A DNA stretch of 64,000 bases from Chiridota heheva. Taxonomy: Eukaryota > Echinodermata > Holothuroidea > Apodida > Chiridotidae. The stretch covers positions 335,001 to 399,000 of the forward strand of contig JAIGNY010001701.1 of NCBI GenBank assembly GCA_020152595.1, read 5' to 3'. Positions 38,878 through 55,825 of this stretch are shown one piece after another. Each line of letters begins with the position of its first letter. Positions within the stretch are counted from its first letter, which is position 1. The notes under the pieces are model-generated. The model did no database searches, was not told the origin of the DNA, and saw only the letters and a program-made list of their open reading frames with translations. Both the position numbers and the translations under genes were made by a program.

Positions 38878-39945
38878 TTCACACAACACCCGTCAATGTG
38901 CTACATGCACCCATCAATTTTCTACAAACATCCGTCAATGTGCTACATACACCTGTCAATGTGCTACAAACACCCGTCAATGTGCTACAAACACCCGTCA
39001 ATGTGCTACAAACATCCGTCAATGTGATACATACACCCGTCAATGTGATACATACACCCGTCAATGTGCTACACACACCCGTCAATGTGCTACATACACC
39101 CGTCAATGTGCTACATACACCCGTCAATGTGCTACATACACCCGTCAATGTGCTACAACACCCGTCAATTTGCTACAAACACCCGTTAATGTGCTACAAA
39201 CACCCGTCAATATGCTACATACACCCGTCAATGTGCTACATACACCCGTCAATGTGCTACACACACCCGTCAATGTGCTACGCACGCCCGTCAATGTGCT
39301 ACACACACCCGTCAATGTGCTACACACACCCGTCAATGTGCTACACACACCCGTCAATGTGCTACACACACCCGTCAATGTGCTACACACACCCGTCAAT
39401 GTGCTACACACACCCGTCAATGTGCTACACACACCCGTCAATGTGCTACATACACCCGTCAATGTGCTACATACACTCGTCAATGTGCTACATACACCCG
39501 TCAATGTGCTACATACACTCGTCAATGTGCTACATACACCCGTCAATGTGCTACATACACCCGTCAATGTGCTACATACACCCGTCAATGTGCTACATAC
39601 ACCCGTCAATGTGCTACATACACCCGTCAATGTGCTACATACACCCGTCAATGTGCTACATACACCCGTCAATGTGCTACGCACATCCTTCAATGTGCTA
39701 CGCACGCCCGTCAATGTGCTACACACGCCCGTCAATGTGCTACACACGCCCGTCAATGTGCTACACACACCCGTCAATGTGCTACATACACCCGTCAATG
39801 TGCTACATACACCCGTCAATGTGTTACATACACCCGTCAATGTGCTACATACACCCGTCAATGTGCTACATACACCCGTCAATGTGCTACATACACCCGT
39901 CAATGTGCTACATACACACATCAATGCGTTACATACTAGCATTGT
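38878..39945 (+). repeat. 21-bp minisatellite, about 50 copies
   Basis: The core CCCGTCAATGTGCTAC is followed by a variable (A/T/C/G)-rich pentamer around ACACA or ATACA. Unit length is 21 bp apart from one 20-bp unit near 39150 that shifts the frame. Because 21 is a multiple of three and the unit lacks stops in several frames, both strands show long seven-residue repeat frames (TPVNVLH, PSMCYIH, TLTGVCS). No splice or start evidence supports translation. Confidence 0.96.
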
Positions 39946-39967
39946 ACTTCCGCTGTAGTTTTTGATT

Positions 39968-40065
39968 GGCTTGTCAGTATTTGTATAAATATGATCTGCC
40001 AATCAAGGACGTTGAATTATGTCGCATATAGTTATATCTACATTAATACGAGAACTGGCCTTTAA
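39968..40065 (+). repeat. Dispersed ~90-bp repeat, copy 3
   Basis: Homologous to 6493-6584: TAAATATGATCTGCCAATCA, then ACGTTGAATT and ACTGGCCTTTAA. Confidence 0.75.
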
Positions 40066-40269
40066 ACTTTGCAGTTTGATATGTGTTCCACTTTTTTAAG
40101 ATAAAATGCAGTATCTCAAAGCTGGCACTATTATTTGCACAAAAAAAAATTATGATCTCCAAATTCTCTCTTATCTCTTTGACCAATAAGTTTTACGTGT
40201 TCTTCAAGCTGAAAGGCTCTTTCGGTGGACATCTCTAGCTCCTTGCTGCCCTTCCGGATCCGCCCTGTT

Positions 40270-40460
40270 TTACCCAATACCGCCGAAGGGGGGTGGAAAT
40301 GGGGGCGGTAAGGAGAGGGAGAATTTCCCCTGGGTACGGAGTCCTAGGGACCAGTAAAGGAATGTGCGTTCAAACAGCGGGTTGAAAATGTGAAAACGGT
40401 ATAAAATTGGAACATAATTTATGTTGCTCTTCAGAAGGGGGCCCGGAATTTCACCCCCTT
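40270..40460. repeat. Dispersed repeat related to 51880-52110
   Basis: GCGTTCAAACAG, then AAACGGTATAAAATTGGAAC and GTTGCTCTTCA, match GCGTTCAGCATTCAAACAGG, AAACGGTGTAAAATTGGAAC and TTTGCTCTTCA at 51927-52030. Confidence 0.65.
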
Positions 40461-40809
40461 GGCCCATTCTGTCCACGATCCTCTCGGTGGCTCTGCGTTT
40501 GACATATAATTTTCAATCTTAGCCTTGCATACCTTTTAGCTGGCTTCTATATAGAGTTCTAGAATTGATTACTTTTGCAAAGAAACTTCAGCTAGGAACT
40601 ACGAATATTTGAAAGAATTCTCTTCAAAACTTCACCCCGGCCCATTCTGTCCACGATCCTCTCGGTGGCTCTGCGTTTGACATATAATTTTCAATCTAAA
40701 CCTTGCATACCTTTTAGCTGGCTTCTATATAGAGTTCTATAATTGATTACTTTTGCAAAGAAACTTCAGCCAGGAACTACGAATATTTGAAAGAATTCTC
40801 TTCAAAACT
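40461..40809 (+). repeat. Tandem duplication, 178 bp x 2
   Basis: Copies start at 40461 and 40639 with GGCCCATTCTGTCCACGATC and differ at only a few positions, so the duplication is recent. Confidence 0.95.
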
Positions 40810-41231
40810 CATGACTACTAAATGACGATAGCATCGGTACGCAAAGTAGAGGATGGGTTGCCTTGCCTTCATGCATCGGCTATAAGCATCATTATTCCAT
40901 TCAGCTTTTCATCAGTGCGGGCTTAACAGGGGGCTCTTGAAACCAGGGCACTCTAATCTATTCCATCAAAAATGCTATGAAAAGTATTTTTTTTATGACT
41001 TTTAGAATTTTAATGGTAAAAAGGTACACAAAATATGCTAAAAGCTCCAACTATTTTACTCGGCGATTCCCCAATCCGAAAGGCTGGCTAGACCCCTGGA
41101 CTCAAACATCTTGTGTATTTACTACCGGGAGAGGGACTACCTAATACGATATAGTTACTATATTGCAGTTATGTATCCCTGTTATTTGTGGATGAAAGAT
41201 TGTGATTTCATTATGTTTCATTATTTTTCAG
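40810..41231. other. Intron 7 end, nothing recognised
   Basis: Ordinary intron sequence leading to the GPS exon. Confidence 0.5.
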
Positions 41232-41414
41232 TCTGAGGAAGAAGAAGGTGATAAACAAAAGCTATATAAAAAACTATATACATGTGTATATTGGGATGTG
41301 GCGCTTAACGACAAACTTGGGGATTGGTCCACCGAAGGATGCACGTTAGGCGAATATGAGTCGAATTTTGTCGAGTGCAAATGCAATCATCTTACAAGTC
41401 TTTCTGTTCTCGTG
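41232..41414 (+). CDS. Adhesion GPCR, exon 8: GPS autoproteolysis motif and tethered agonist
   Basis: A 183-bp exon of 61 codons, phase 0 at both ends, with acceptor TTATTTTTCAG and donor GTG/GTAAGT. It carries the complete GPS: CVYWDV, then GDWSTEGC, then VECKCNHLTSLSVLV. The four cysteines and two tryptophans are present. The scissile pair is HL/T, the consensus for self-cleavage, so the receptor is predicted to be cut into two non-covalently held parts. The strand after the cut (TSLSVLV) is the predicted tethered agonist. An acidic and lysine-rich stretch precedes the motif. Confidence 0.97.
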
Positions 41415-41694
41415 GTAAGTTTCAGTAATCTAATAGAAACTCGATTTGTGCTTTAAAATGATACAATATGATTGTATCAACCCAGGTAGCACACTAAATT
41501 GGCCTTCTGTTTGTTGGTCAAAGGTTGGCATACCTTGGCATGCTATACGTTTGACCAATGTTGGTCCAGCCCAGTGGTACCGAAAGCGAGGCCTATGAGC
41601 CATGTCCCCCTCACTTTTCAGGAATTCCAGTTTTGGTCCCCACTTTTTTGGTCAAGTCCCCACTTTTGAGTATTTTCCGGCGGCACTGGTCCAG

Positions 41695-41840
41695 CCAGTA
41701 GGCCTACTGGTCCAACCAGTAGGCCTACTGGTCCAACAAATGGGCCTACTGGTCCAACAAATGGGCCTACTGGTCCAACCAGTAGGCCTACTTGTCCAAC
41801 CAGTAGGCCTACTGGTCCAACCGGTAGGCCTACTGTCTAA
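41695..41840 (+). repeat. Seven 21-bp units, each centred on a 16-bp palindrome
   Basis: The unit core CCAGTAGGCCTACTGG is its own reverse complement and is followed by TCCAA. Copies start at 41695, 41716, 41737, 41758, 41779, 41800 and 41821. Copies 3 and 4 carry CAAATGGG in place of CCAGTAGG. It lies in intron 8. Confidence 0.97.
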
Positions 41841-41984
41841 CTGCACAGGATCGTAGAAGACCTTAGATTATTGGAGGAGCCGAGCTCCAGCCTTCGCTTC
41901 ATCAGGCATTATTCAGCTTATGCATATGATTTACTTATGAATTTACTATATCACTTTTCAAATTTTTGGGGTAGCATCACTTAA

Positions 41985-42325
41985 ATAGGGGTGAGGGAGG
42001 GGGGGGGCGGAGAGTGCCCCCACTTTTCCGAAAAATGACAAAAGTGCCCCTTTTGAAAATGAAAAAAGCCCCTCAATTACTGTTCCAATAGTCAGCTAGT
42101 AGAAAACTGGTGAATTTTGTCAGTCCCATGTACGGGAGGAATGTGTCCCTATTGGAAAAGCCTCCCTTTCTAAAAAAGGAAGTGCCCCTTTTATTTTACA
42201 TTGTTGTTTTGGGCTCACTTATTCTGTCTACTGATCGGAAGATGGGACATGCATATGACTTAAAAAGTGTCCCCTAAGAGGTCGTGCCCCACATTTTTCG
42301 AAAGCTTGCTACACCCCTGTGCAGC
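41985..42325 (+). repeat. Dispersed ~370-bp repeat with GTGCCCC motifs, copy 1
   Basis: It shares CCGAAAAATGACAAAAGTGC, TCCCTATTGGAAAAGC, GTCGTGCCCCAC and CGAAAGCTTGCTACACCCCT with 58590-58980. No coding capacity. Confidence 0.85.
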
Positions 42326-42439
42326 AAGAATTGCGTATACATTTTCTACAAATTCAGCTATAGACCTATCTGTTAGTAGTGTACAGTTAGATGAAATGGG
42401 GTTTTACATTTTATTTTCTGCTTCTTTTCTTTCCTATAG

Positions 42440-42540
42440 CACGAGGTTGATAACATTGCCCTCGACATAATCAGCAAGGTGGGATGTGTTCTGTCGATTG
42501 CAGGTCTCATCATAACCATCATTTCATTTCTGGCAGTTAA
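42440..42540 (+). CDS. Adhesion GPCR, exon 9: transmembrane helix 1
   Basis: The acceptor is TTTCCTATAG and the donor TTAA/GTAAGT; phase 0 in, phase 2 out. It encodes a short linker and TM1. ALDIISKVGCVLSIAGLII is the family pattern (L-x-x-I-x-x-x-G-x-x-x-S), followed by a hydrophobic run to FLAVK. The exon lies about 1 kb after the GPS exon. It is followed by an 8.2-kb intron filled with a MITE, a TA tract and a LINE. Confidence 0.95.
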
Positions 42541-43010
42541 GTAAGTGTATCTATTCATTGTCGGTCGCTTTGAATGAAGATATTGGCTCGTAGAAAAAGT
42601 GATGGGGCTTAGACATGTTAGACACCTCCCAATGAGATCCATTTTCATGACTGCAATATGTTGCAATTATCAAACTTGGACTAGTGGAAACCCGTCCCCA
42701 TTTCTTGCAATTACAATGTGTGTTCCCGTAGGAACACCAGGACTCACGTCATATGATACTGTCATACAGTCATACAACACCTAATGAAAATGTTGTATAA
42801 AATCGGCGGATGTCTTATGAGTACCAGTGTCGTGGTGCGTCGTTTCACTGGGGAGGGGGAATTTTGGCGCACGCCCGGAAAAAAATGCTCATAAGAGTAA
42901 AACGTTGGGCACATAGATCTTAATTGGCATACACCGTTTAGATGGCACCGTTTAGGAAATTACTTAAAATCTGTGTTTCAAATCTAGCAAGACAGCAAGA
43001 AAGCCTGGAA
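42541..43010. other. Intron 9 start, nothing recognised
   Basis: Unremarkable sequence; a 97-residue minus-strand frame here overlaps exon 9 antisense and is a shadow. Confidence 0.5.
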
Positions 43011-43019
43011 GGGTTCAGG

Positions 43020-43440
43020 GGCGTAATTTTCCCCAAAATTGAAGACAACTTCCCCAAAATAAAAAGAAATTCCAGAAAATTGAAGAAAACATTCTGAAAA
43101 TTGAAGAAAATATCCCCAAAATAAAGGAAATTTTACGAAAATGGAAGCAAATTTTACCAAAATTTCCTGAAAATCGATAAAATATTCCTAAAAATTTCCC
43201 GAAAATGAAGAAAATTTTCCAAAAAAGGAGAAAACTTCCCAAATATTGAAGAAAATTCTACAAAAATGGAAGCAAATGTTACGAAAATGAAGGTAATTTT
43301 CCGAAAAATGAAGAAAATTTCCTTCAAATTGAAGAAAATATCCTCCAAATGAAGAAAATTTCACAAAAATCGAAACAATTTTCACGAAAATAAAGGGATT
43401 TTCCAAAAAATGGGAGATTTTCCCAAAATCAAACATGTAA
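43020..43440 (-). repeat. TTCAATTTTCGGGAA-type array, inverted, longest copy
   Basis: CCGAAAATTGAAGAAAATTT and variants repeat about 17 times in units of roughly 22-26 bp. On the minus strand they give Phe-rich frames with no gene meaning. Confidence 0.88.
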
Positions 43441-43786
43441 AAGGAGATATCCCGAAGGTAATAAATTCGAAAGACGCTCATTATTGGGAGGCCAAAATGG
43501 TACTTGGTGGGCCTTGCTTAAAATTGTGTCAACTCTAGGCATGCTATATAGGGCGAAGGCCGCGAACCCCTGGTGGGGACCCATGCAGGGTTTCGCGGGA
43601 AGCCCTATACGTTTTTCGTGGTTTTGATAGCAGAAAAGGACTTAAAACTGTTTAAAATGTTTCACATCTATCTTGTCTATGGGGAAAAGTTGTAGGTAGG
43701 GGCGCTTGGGGCGAAGTCGCCGGAATCTCTGCATTTCTCGCGATTTTGATAGCAAAAAATTGTCGACGTCTCGGTAGACGCCCAGG

Positions 43787-44263
43787 CAGTCCGGCAGCAT
43801 GCCTATTAATGGGAACATAAATGTTCCTATTAATGGAAACATTTTGCTACATGAAAGCCGCCATTATGTGATATTTCCCATGATCCTTTGCTATCTTAAT
43901 GTTAAAGCCTTATGCAATATTCAAATTTGGAAATACGTCTGGGAAAAATATCTTTGCTAAGGGGAACTTGAAACTCATAAAAAATACCTTCATTTCTGTC
44001 GTGGCTGCAACCTTTCCACTCCCAATTGATATCTTCACCCTGCCGTTTGTGAAATATTAAAATAGACAATAGAGCTATGCTTTTAGCCGCGAAACGGCCA
44101 TTTTGAACAAAATTCGAATGTTTTTCAACACATTGATTTCTAATATTTCAAGTACATACATTAGAAACCTAACATTTAATCGCAACATCTGAACAATAGC
44201 TGCACGATTTCAATATTCTCGTGTGTTATAAATGTTCGTATTAATAGGCATGCTTTTGGACTG
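43787..44263 (+). mobile_element. MITE with CAGTCC termini, copy A (477 bp)
   Basis: The left end CAGTCCGGCAGCATGCC continues to TATTAATGGGAACATAAAT. The right end is the inverse (AATAGGCATGC...GGACTG). The interior matches the reverse complement of the element at 55071-55825, for example a stretch around AATAGAGCTATGCTTTTAG. The flanks CCAGG/CCAAG could be a worn 5-bp target duplication. Non-coding. Confidence 0.88.
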
Positions 44264-50640
<6,377 letters not shown>

Positions 50641-50755
50641 ATATATTGGTATATAGGTTGCGATAACGCTATGAACACCTGTGGGCTGGTCTAGCGGTAA
50701 GGTCTGCTACATTAATTCTTGCCCCTTATAAGAATTCTTTTCTTCTCCTTTCCAG
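50641..50755 (+). other. Short spacer with tRNA-like A-box fragment before exon 10
   Basis: GTGGGCTGGTCTAGCGGTAA resembles a tRNA/SINE A-box but no B-box follows before the exon. Probably a truncated SINE head. Confidence 0.4.
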
Positions 50756-51024
50756 AAAAATGCGAAGCAAACAGCCTCAACAAATCCTTTTAAATCTCTG
50801 CATTGCTCTGCTTGGTATGTATCTGACCTTCCTACTTGGAATTGAACGCTATAACCAGCACATGACCATCTTCTGTGAAGTAGCCGCCTTGCTGATCCAC
50901 TTCTTCGCCCTGGCCTCGCTCATGTGGATGAGTGTGGAGGCGATTCACATGTATCTCCTGTTTGTGAAGGTGTACAACGCGGGAATAAATAACTTTGTTA
51001 TGAAAGCGAGTATTGTCAGTTGGG
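50756..51024 (+). CDS. Adhesion GPCR, exon 10: transmembrane helices 2 and 3
   Basis: The acceptor is CTCCTTTCCAG and the donor TGGG/GTAAGA; phase 2 in, phase 1 out. TM2 contains ILLNLCIALLGMYLTFL. TM3 begins at the conserved Cys of extracellular loop 1 (FCEVAALLIHFF) and continues ASLMWMSVEAIHMYLLFV, the most characteristic adhesion GPCR stretch. Frame continuity with exons 9 and 11 is exact. An antisense LINE ends only about 110-210 bp upstream of this exon. Confidence 0.97.
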
Positions 51025-52351
51025 GTAAGACATAATTTTCATAATTTTATAGGGGGTGAGGGGGCGTGGAAGTAGTCTGTTTCATAACCAAATTATATGC
51101 TAGTATATTAGATCATTTTTAATTATCCAAAGTTAGTTAAAAGAGCCGTGTATTGGACACATTCTTTTTTGGGCATCTAAAGCTTGGAATATGCGAGGTT
51201 TCCCGGGGCTTTGCCCCCACAACCACTACCGAGGCTTTGCCCAGGGCCCCACAAGGGGCCCTAAGACGGGCTCCTTGACCACATGCCGAAAGGCTTTGTG
51301 CCCCCCGGCGCCACTTTATACAGCTATGAAAGCAAAAATGTACGATAATTTATGGTCCCATACAGTCTGACAGTGGCGCAGCTATAGAATTCTGGAAACC
51401 CATGGGAAATTTAGCGCCCGGGGCCTCATAGCAAACATATCGCATTGCATAAATCGGGGCCCCAGGATTTCAATTTTTGCACGTAGCCCGTGGGGTTTAC
51501 ACACCCTATTGTTACGCCAGTGGTCCTATATGAAGAACACCTCTCTGTAACTTGAACGCATGATTGTTCTGTTTCTCTCAAAATATCATGCATTGCCCTG
51601 CTGTATAGAGACTGTTGATAACGCAACTGGTAACAGTGGCATTTCTTCACGACTGTGAAGAGTTTAATACATTTTTTAAGGATCAACCGTTAGGAGAATG
51701 TCAGATCCCATACTTAACAAAATTGGTCAAAGTCAGTCAAAGTTGGTAAAATAAAAAATTAAGATAAATAAGCATGGCAACAATTGTGGCTGGACAAATA
51801 CATTGCCAAAATACATTGCCTTTTGTCCACTACCGTCGAGAAGTCTGGAGAAGTGAGAAATCCCTGGGTTCTCGTAGGGTGGCTCAGGTCATATAGGCCC
51901 ATAGAAATTAAGAAAAAGAATTTGCGTTCAGCATTCAAACAGGGGCCCAAAAATAGGCGAAAACTCATGCTTGATCAACGGCGAAACGGTGTAAAATTGG
52001 AACAGAATTAGCCCTTTGTTTTGCTCTTCAAAAAATTTCGATTTGGGTGTCCAAATTTTCAGTTTACCCTCGGGCCACGCGAACCTCTCAGCGGCCCTGA
52101 TTTTGTCCCTTGTAGCTGCTATCTGAAGTTACCACAAAAAAGGTGCATGTGAATAGGCCTAACCTTATGAAGTCAATATTTGAAACGTGTTGCACCGTGC
52201 ATGAATTAAAACGTGTTCCGTGCATGCACCGTGCATGAATTCTAATTCGTTCGGGATATTATTGGAGAGCGCCGGGGGAAATATAAGAGTATCATTTTAT
52301 GAAGCATATTTGTGAGTTACGACGATATATTTTTCTCTTTTTCACTCACAG
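51025..52351. other. Intron 10: GC-rich repeat piece and dispersed repeat
   Basis: 51190-51310 carries TTTCCCGGGGCTTTGCCCCC and GGCCCCACAAGGGGCCCTAA, a single unit of the GC-rich family seen at 12.6-13.7 and 37-38 kb. 51880-52110 matches 40270-40460. The rest shows no gene. Confidence 0.7.
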
Positions 52352-52418
52352 GGACGCCATTAATAGTGGTGGGAGTCACCTTCGGAATATGGCACGAGGA
52401 ATACACACATGAGGCGTA
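52352..52418 (+). CDS. Adhesion GPCR, exon 11: transmembrane helix 4 and start of loop 2
   Basis: A 67-bp exon between acceptor TTTCACTCACAG and donor CGTA/GTAAGT; phase 1 in, phase 2 out. It encodes GTPLIVVGVTFGIWHEEYTH, the typical TM4 with its G-x-P start. The frame would hit TAG two bases beyond the donor, so correct splicing to exon 12 (making a Tyr codon) is required. The Cys of extracellular loop 2 is supplied by the next exon. Confidence 0.93.
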
Positions 52419-52744
52419 GTAAGTAATATTCTTTAATAATTTTTTTTAAAGGAATAGTCCCGTGAATTTTCATTTTCATTTATGATAGAGAATTATGAAG
52501 CTGAAACAAATTGGTGCAGATCCAAGAAAATTCTTCATGTATTTCCTTAAAATGAAAATGTAGTTTATTTTACCAGGTGCATGTGTAGATGGTCAAAGCA
52601 CTGTTCTTATAAAGTTCATGTCATACTCCATCTTAATACTTAAGCAAAAATTGTTTCCAATAGTGTAGAAAAAGGCATTTGATTTTTAAAGAAAGATTGA
52701 CATAAAAATATAAACAAGAAAGCAATCCATGGAGTTGATCTCAT

Positions 52745-53425
52745 CACCTTACGCAAGCATGCAGCATGTGAGTGGGGAAAATAGCTATTATCAATAACTA
52801 CGGGGGGAAATGCTTAAAAGAGGACACTAGCTATGTGACCTTTGACCTTTTGACCTCTGAGTTTAAAGGACACAAGTTCATGTACCACAGTGTGATACAA
52901 ACATAGGGTTGGTATATGTCTTGCACTTTCGGAATTTAAAGTGGCACACAAATTGTACAAATTAGTACATAATTACCCACTAACATCACATATTTGACCT
53001 CTGACCTCTGACCCTTGACCCTAATCACTGAAGCAACATCTGGAATTTTTCACATTTATCGTACCCTACTGTATTACACCATTCATGCTCACCTTACCCT
53101 TTACCATTCCATAACTATAGGGGGAAATGATGAAAAGCGGTCAATAGCTCTTTGACCTTTGAGAGTCTACGTTACACAAATTCATGTACCAAGGTATTAT
53201 GATACAACATAGAGTTGATATAGGTCTTGTATTTTTTTAGTTTAAAATTGCGCAAAATTGTGTCTAAAAAGTACTTATTTGACCTTTGACCCATGACCGT
53301 TGACCTTTTGACCTCCAATTATTAAAAAAAATTGTTACAATGTTAGACCCTACCAAAATATTCCTTCAAAAGATACAGCCATCACCAAAAACTTGTTTCA
53401 TTTGACCTGTGACCTTTGACCTTTG
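52745..53425 (+). repeat. Intron 11 repeat with clustered TGACCT half-sites
   Basis: Diverged units of roughly 150-250 bp, each with TTGACC/TGACCT clusters: 52836-52860, 52994-53022, 53155-53163, 53278-53317 and 53402-53428. They also share CAAGTTCATGTACCA and ATAGGTCTTG-like pieces. TGACCTTTGACCT at 52836 is a DR1 arrangement in inverse orientation. Whether any nuclear receptor binds is unknown. Confidence 0.8.
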
Positions 53426-53727
53426 TACCCCAAAACTTTGGAGACAAAAATGCCGGGCAAAGGGTACCCGTCCACCAATTTTGGTTAATGTGTGAAAAAC
53501 AGTTTTTGAGTATATAAGCGACACAAAATTAATTGTTACGCACGCACACACATACACAAACGCACGGACAGACGCAAAAATCACACAATTTTATTTTGTC
53601 CTGTTCCAAAAACTTATGACCCTGACATCTAATATGAGGTCATCATATGAGACCCCCCCCATGCTTTCCCCGTTAGCCCCCTCAGCACCCTAATATCAAG
53701 GGGGTAGTTATGCAGTGTAGGAGGTAT

Positions 53728-53863
53728 GGCAGTTAATCAATGAAGGCAGTTAATCAATGAGGGCAGTTAATTAATGAAGGCAGTTAATCAATGAAGGCAA
53801 TTAATCAATGAAGGCAGTTAATCAATGAAGGCAGTTAATCAAAGAAGGCAGTTAATCAATGAT
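53728..53863 (+). repeat. Eight tandem 17-bp units
   Basis: GGCAGTTAATCAATGAA repeats at exact 17-bp steps from 53728 to 53863 with one or two changes per copy. Each carries TTAATCAAT. Confidence 0.97.
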
Positions 53864-54610
53864 TCTTGACACAATTGCTAGTTTATGAAACCTCGAAAAA
53901 TGTCTCGAAAACAAGCTGCTTTTATATACAATTCTTGGTTTATTCTATTTTTTTCTAAAAATCTCACCCTCAATGATGTCATCGAAGATATATTTAGAGT
54001 TATTGTCATCTTCCAGTTCTATAAGATTATAGCAACCTGATAGCTATGCGCCACCAATTTTTGTATAAGATATAATTTTTACCTAATTTAAAACGCTACT
54101 GAAAAGTCCGTGAAAGTTCTTGTGAAAGGTCGCCTGTAACAAGTGCATGGTCACTTTCATAACACTGGGAAAATCTTTGAAAATCAATAACTCAAAACGG
54201 AATAAGATATCAACATGATTTTTTACACCAATTAGTTTCTTTAATAGTTCCTCTATCATATATACGAAAATGAAAATTCACAGGAATATTTCCTTAAGTT
54301 ATACGGTCAGGGAGAAACCCTAGTTTTTGGGGATTTTATTTTCCCCTAAAAGTTGGACCATTTTATAGTTCATGGGTTATGGAGGCTGCCATTTTGTACA
54401 TTACGTCACTTACACAAACATTTAACAAATCAATGAGAATGTTACCTGGGCAACGGGTCAAACTCCAATCCGTAAATAGAATCAAAGGAGCTGTTGAAAG
54501 ATAAATATATATCTATCAACGTGATGTTTCAACTAGTCGTTGTAAGTAATTGAGGGTCTCATTGACGATAATTTTCAACAAATTGTTTTCTTATTTTGTT
54601 TTCATCATAG
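53864..54610. other. Intron 11 end, nothing recognised
   Basis: AT-rich intron sequence up to the exon 12 acceptor. Confidence 0.5.
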
Positions 54611-55070
54611 CTGTTTTATGGGATGGAACGAACCGATGTGGTACGGATTTCTTCCTTTCCTTACGATCTTCTTTACTTTCAACGCAGTTTGCTACGCCTT
54701 AATCATCAACAGGTTCTTTCGTAAGAACCCATCCGATCACGCGTCTTCCAAGACTTCCTGGCAGAAAAACATGCGCAGATATCTCAACTCACTTGCGATT
54801 GCTGTACTGCTTGGAATCTCTTGGGTGTTTGCTTTCTTGGCGCTCGCTGGGAAAGGGTTGTTTGTCTTTGACATCCTCTTCTGTTTCTTTAACTCTCTGA
54901 CTGGATTTTTCATTTTTATATTGTTCTGTGTTCGGCACGAGGAATTCCGGGAACCATGGAGACGATGGTTTGCATTAGACAAGAAGACGCCCCATACGAA
55001 GTATATTGATGTCCCGAGTGTGAATCTCACGAAATTTGCATCGCGGGGCACATCGTCCGATGTTTGTTAA
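54611..55070 (+). CDS. Adhesion GPCR, exon 12: transmembrane helices 5-7, tail and stop
   Basis: The terminal exon starts after acceptor TTCATCATAG. It begins with the loop-2 Cys (CFMGWNEPMWYGF), then TM5 (LPFLTIFFTFNAVCYALII). TM6 reads LLGISWVFAFLAL, close to the family LLGLTWVFG, and TM7 reads FNSLTGFFIFILFCVRHEEF. The cytoplasmic tail is short, with KTPHTKYIDVPS and the end TSSDVC. The stop is TAA at 55068-55070. That TAA is also part of the 5-bp target duplication of the MITE that follows, so the present 3' UTR begins inside a transposon. Confidence 0.96.
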
Positions 55071-55825
55071 CAGCCCCAAAGCATGCCTATTAACATCTAC
55101 CTACTGTGGTGTAGCGGTTATTATACCTGTCTACAGACCACGAGGCCCTGGGTTCAAGCCTGGGTTGGGTAGACACGCCAGTGCACCACAACTGGTTATC
55201 AAAGGCCGTGGACATTGACTTGGTTGTCGATGTTATGTCTGTCCGTACGTCGTACCTGTGTTCTCGTCCGGGTCGTATTAAGCGTTTCGTGATAGCATTT
55301 GTACTATCATAACCGAATACGCAGGCGACGACCCCGTCATTGTAATTGTGTGTTCAACTCTCTCTCTCTCATGCCTATTAACACACGAGAACATTGAAGT
55401 CATGCAGCCATATTGTTCAGATGTTGCCATAAAATGTCATAGTTTTAAATTTATGTACTTGAAAAATTAAAAATTATTGTGTTGAAAAACACTTGAATTT
55501 TCAAAATAGCCGTTTCGCGCCTAAAAGCATAGCTCTATTGTCTATTTTATCTAACAAAAATGGCGTGGTGAACATATCAAATGGGAGTGGACAAGTTGTA
55601 GCTATGACAGTAATGAAGGTATTTTTATAAGTTGTAAGTTTCCCCTAGCAAAGATATTTTTCCTAAACGTATTTCAAATTTGAAAAATGTAACATTGTAT
55701 AAAGCTGTAACGTAATGATAGCAAAAGAGCATTGAAAATATCACAAAATGGCGGCTCCCATATAGAAAAATGTTCCCATTAATAGAAACATTTATGTTCC
55801 CATTAATAGGCATGCTACCGAACTG
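55071..55825 (-). mobile_element. MITE with CAG...CTG termini, copy B, inserted at the receptor stop codon
   Basis: GTTAA at 55066-55070 and again at 55826-55830 flank the element. The TIR is CAGCCCCAAAGCATGCC at the left and the inverse of CAGTTCGGTAGCATGCC at the right. Removing the nested SINE and one 14-bp duplication leaves 467 bp, close to the 477 bp of copy A, and the interior is the reverse complement of copy A. Confidence 0.9.
55096..55369 (+). mobile_element. tRNA-derived SINE, copy 2, nested in the MITE
   Basis: The A-box region GTGGTGTAGCGGTTATTA and B-box GGGTTCAAGCC stand at tRNA spacing. The body shares CACAACTGGTTATCAAAGGC with copy 1, and there is a 3' (TC)n tail. The flanking 14-bp direct repeats CATGCCTATTAACA at 55082-55095 and 55370-55383 are exact, the mark of LINE-driven insertion. 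Confidence 0.93.

Noticed and set aside
38878..39945. CRISPR-like array
   Set aside because: Units are contiguous 21-mers without unique spacers, in eukaryotic intron sequence. It is a minisatellite.
38874..39965. Open frames of 262-363 residues with seven-residue repeats
   Set aside because: They follow from a 21-bp unit without stops. Frames are open on both strands, a 20-bp unit shifts the frame, and no start or splice context joins them to the receptor.
50680..50720. Third SINE copy
   Set aside because: Only an A-box-like stretch is visible; there is too little to call an element.
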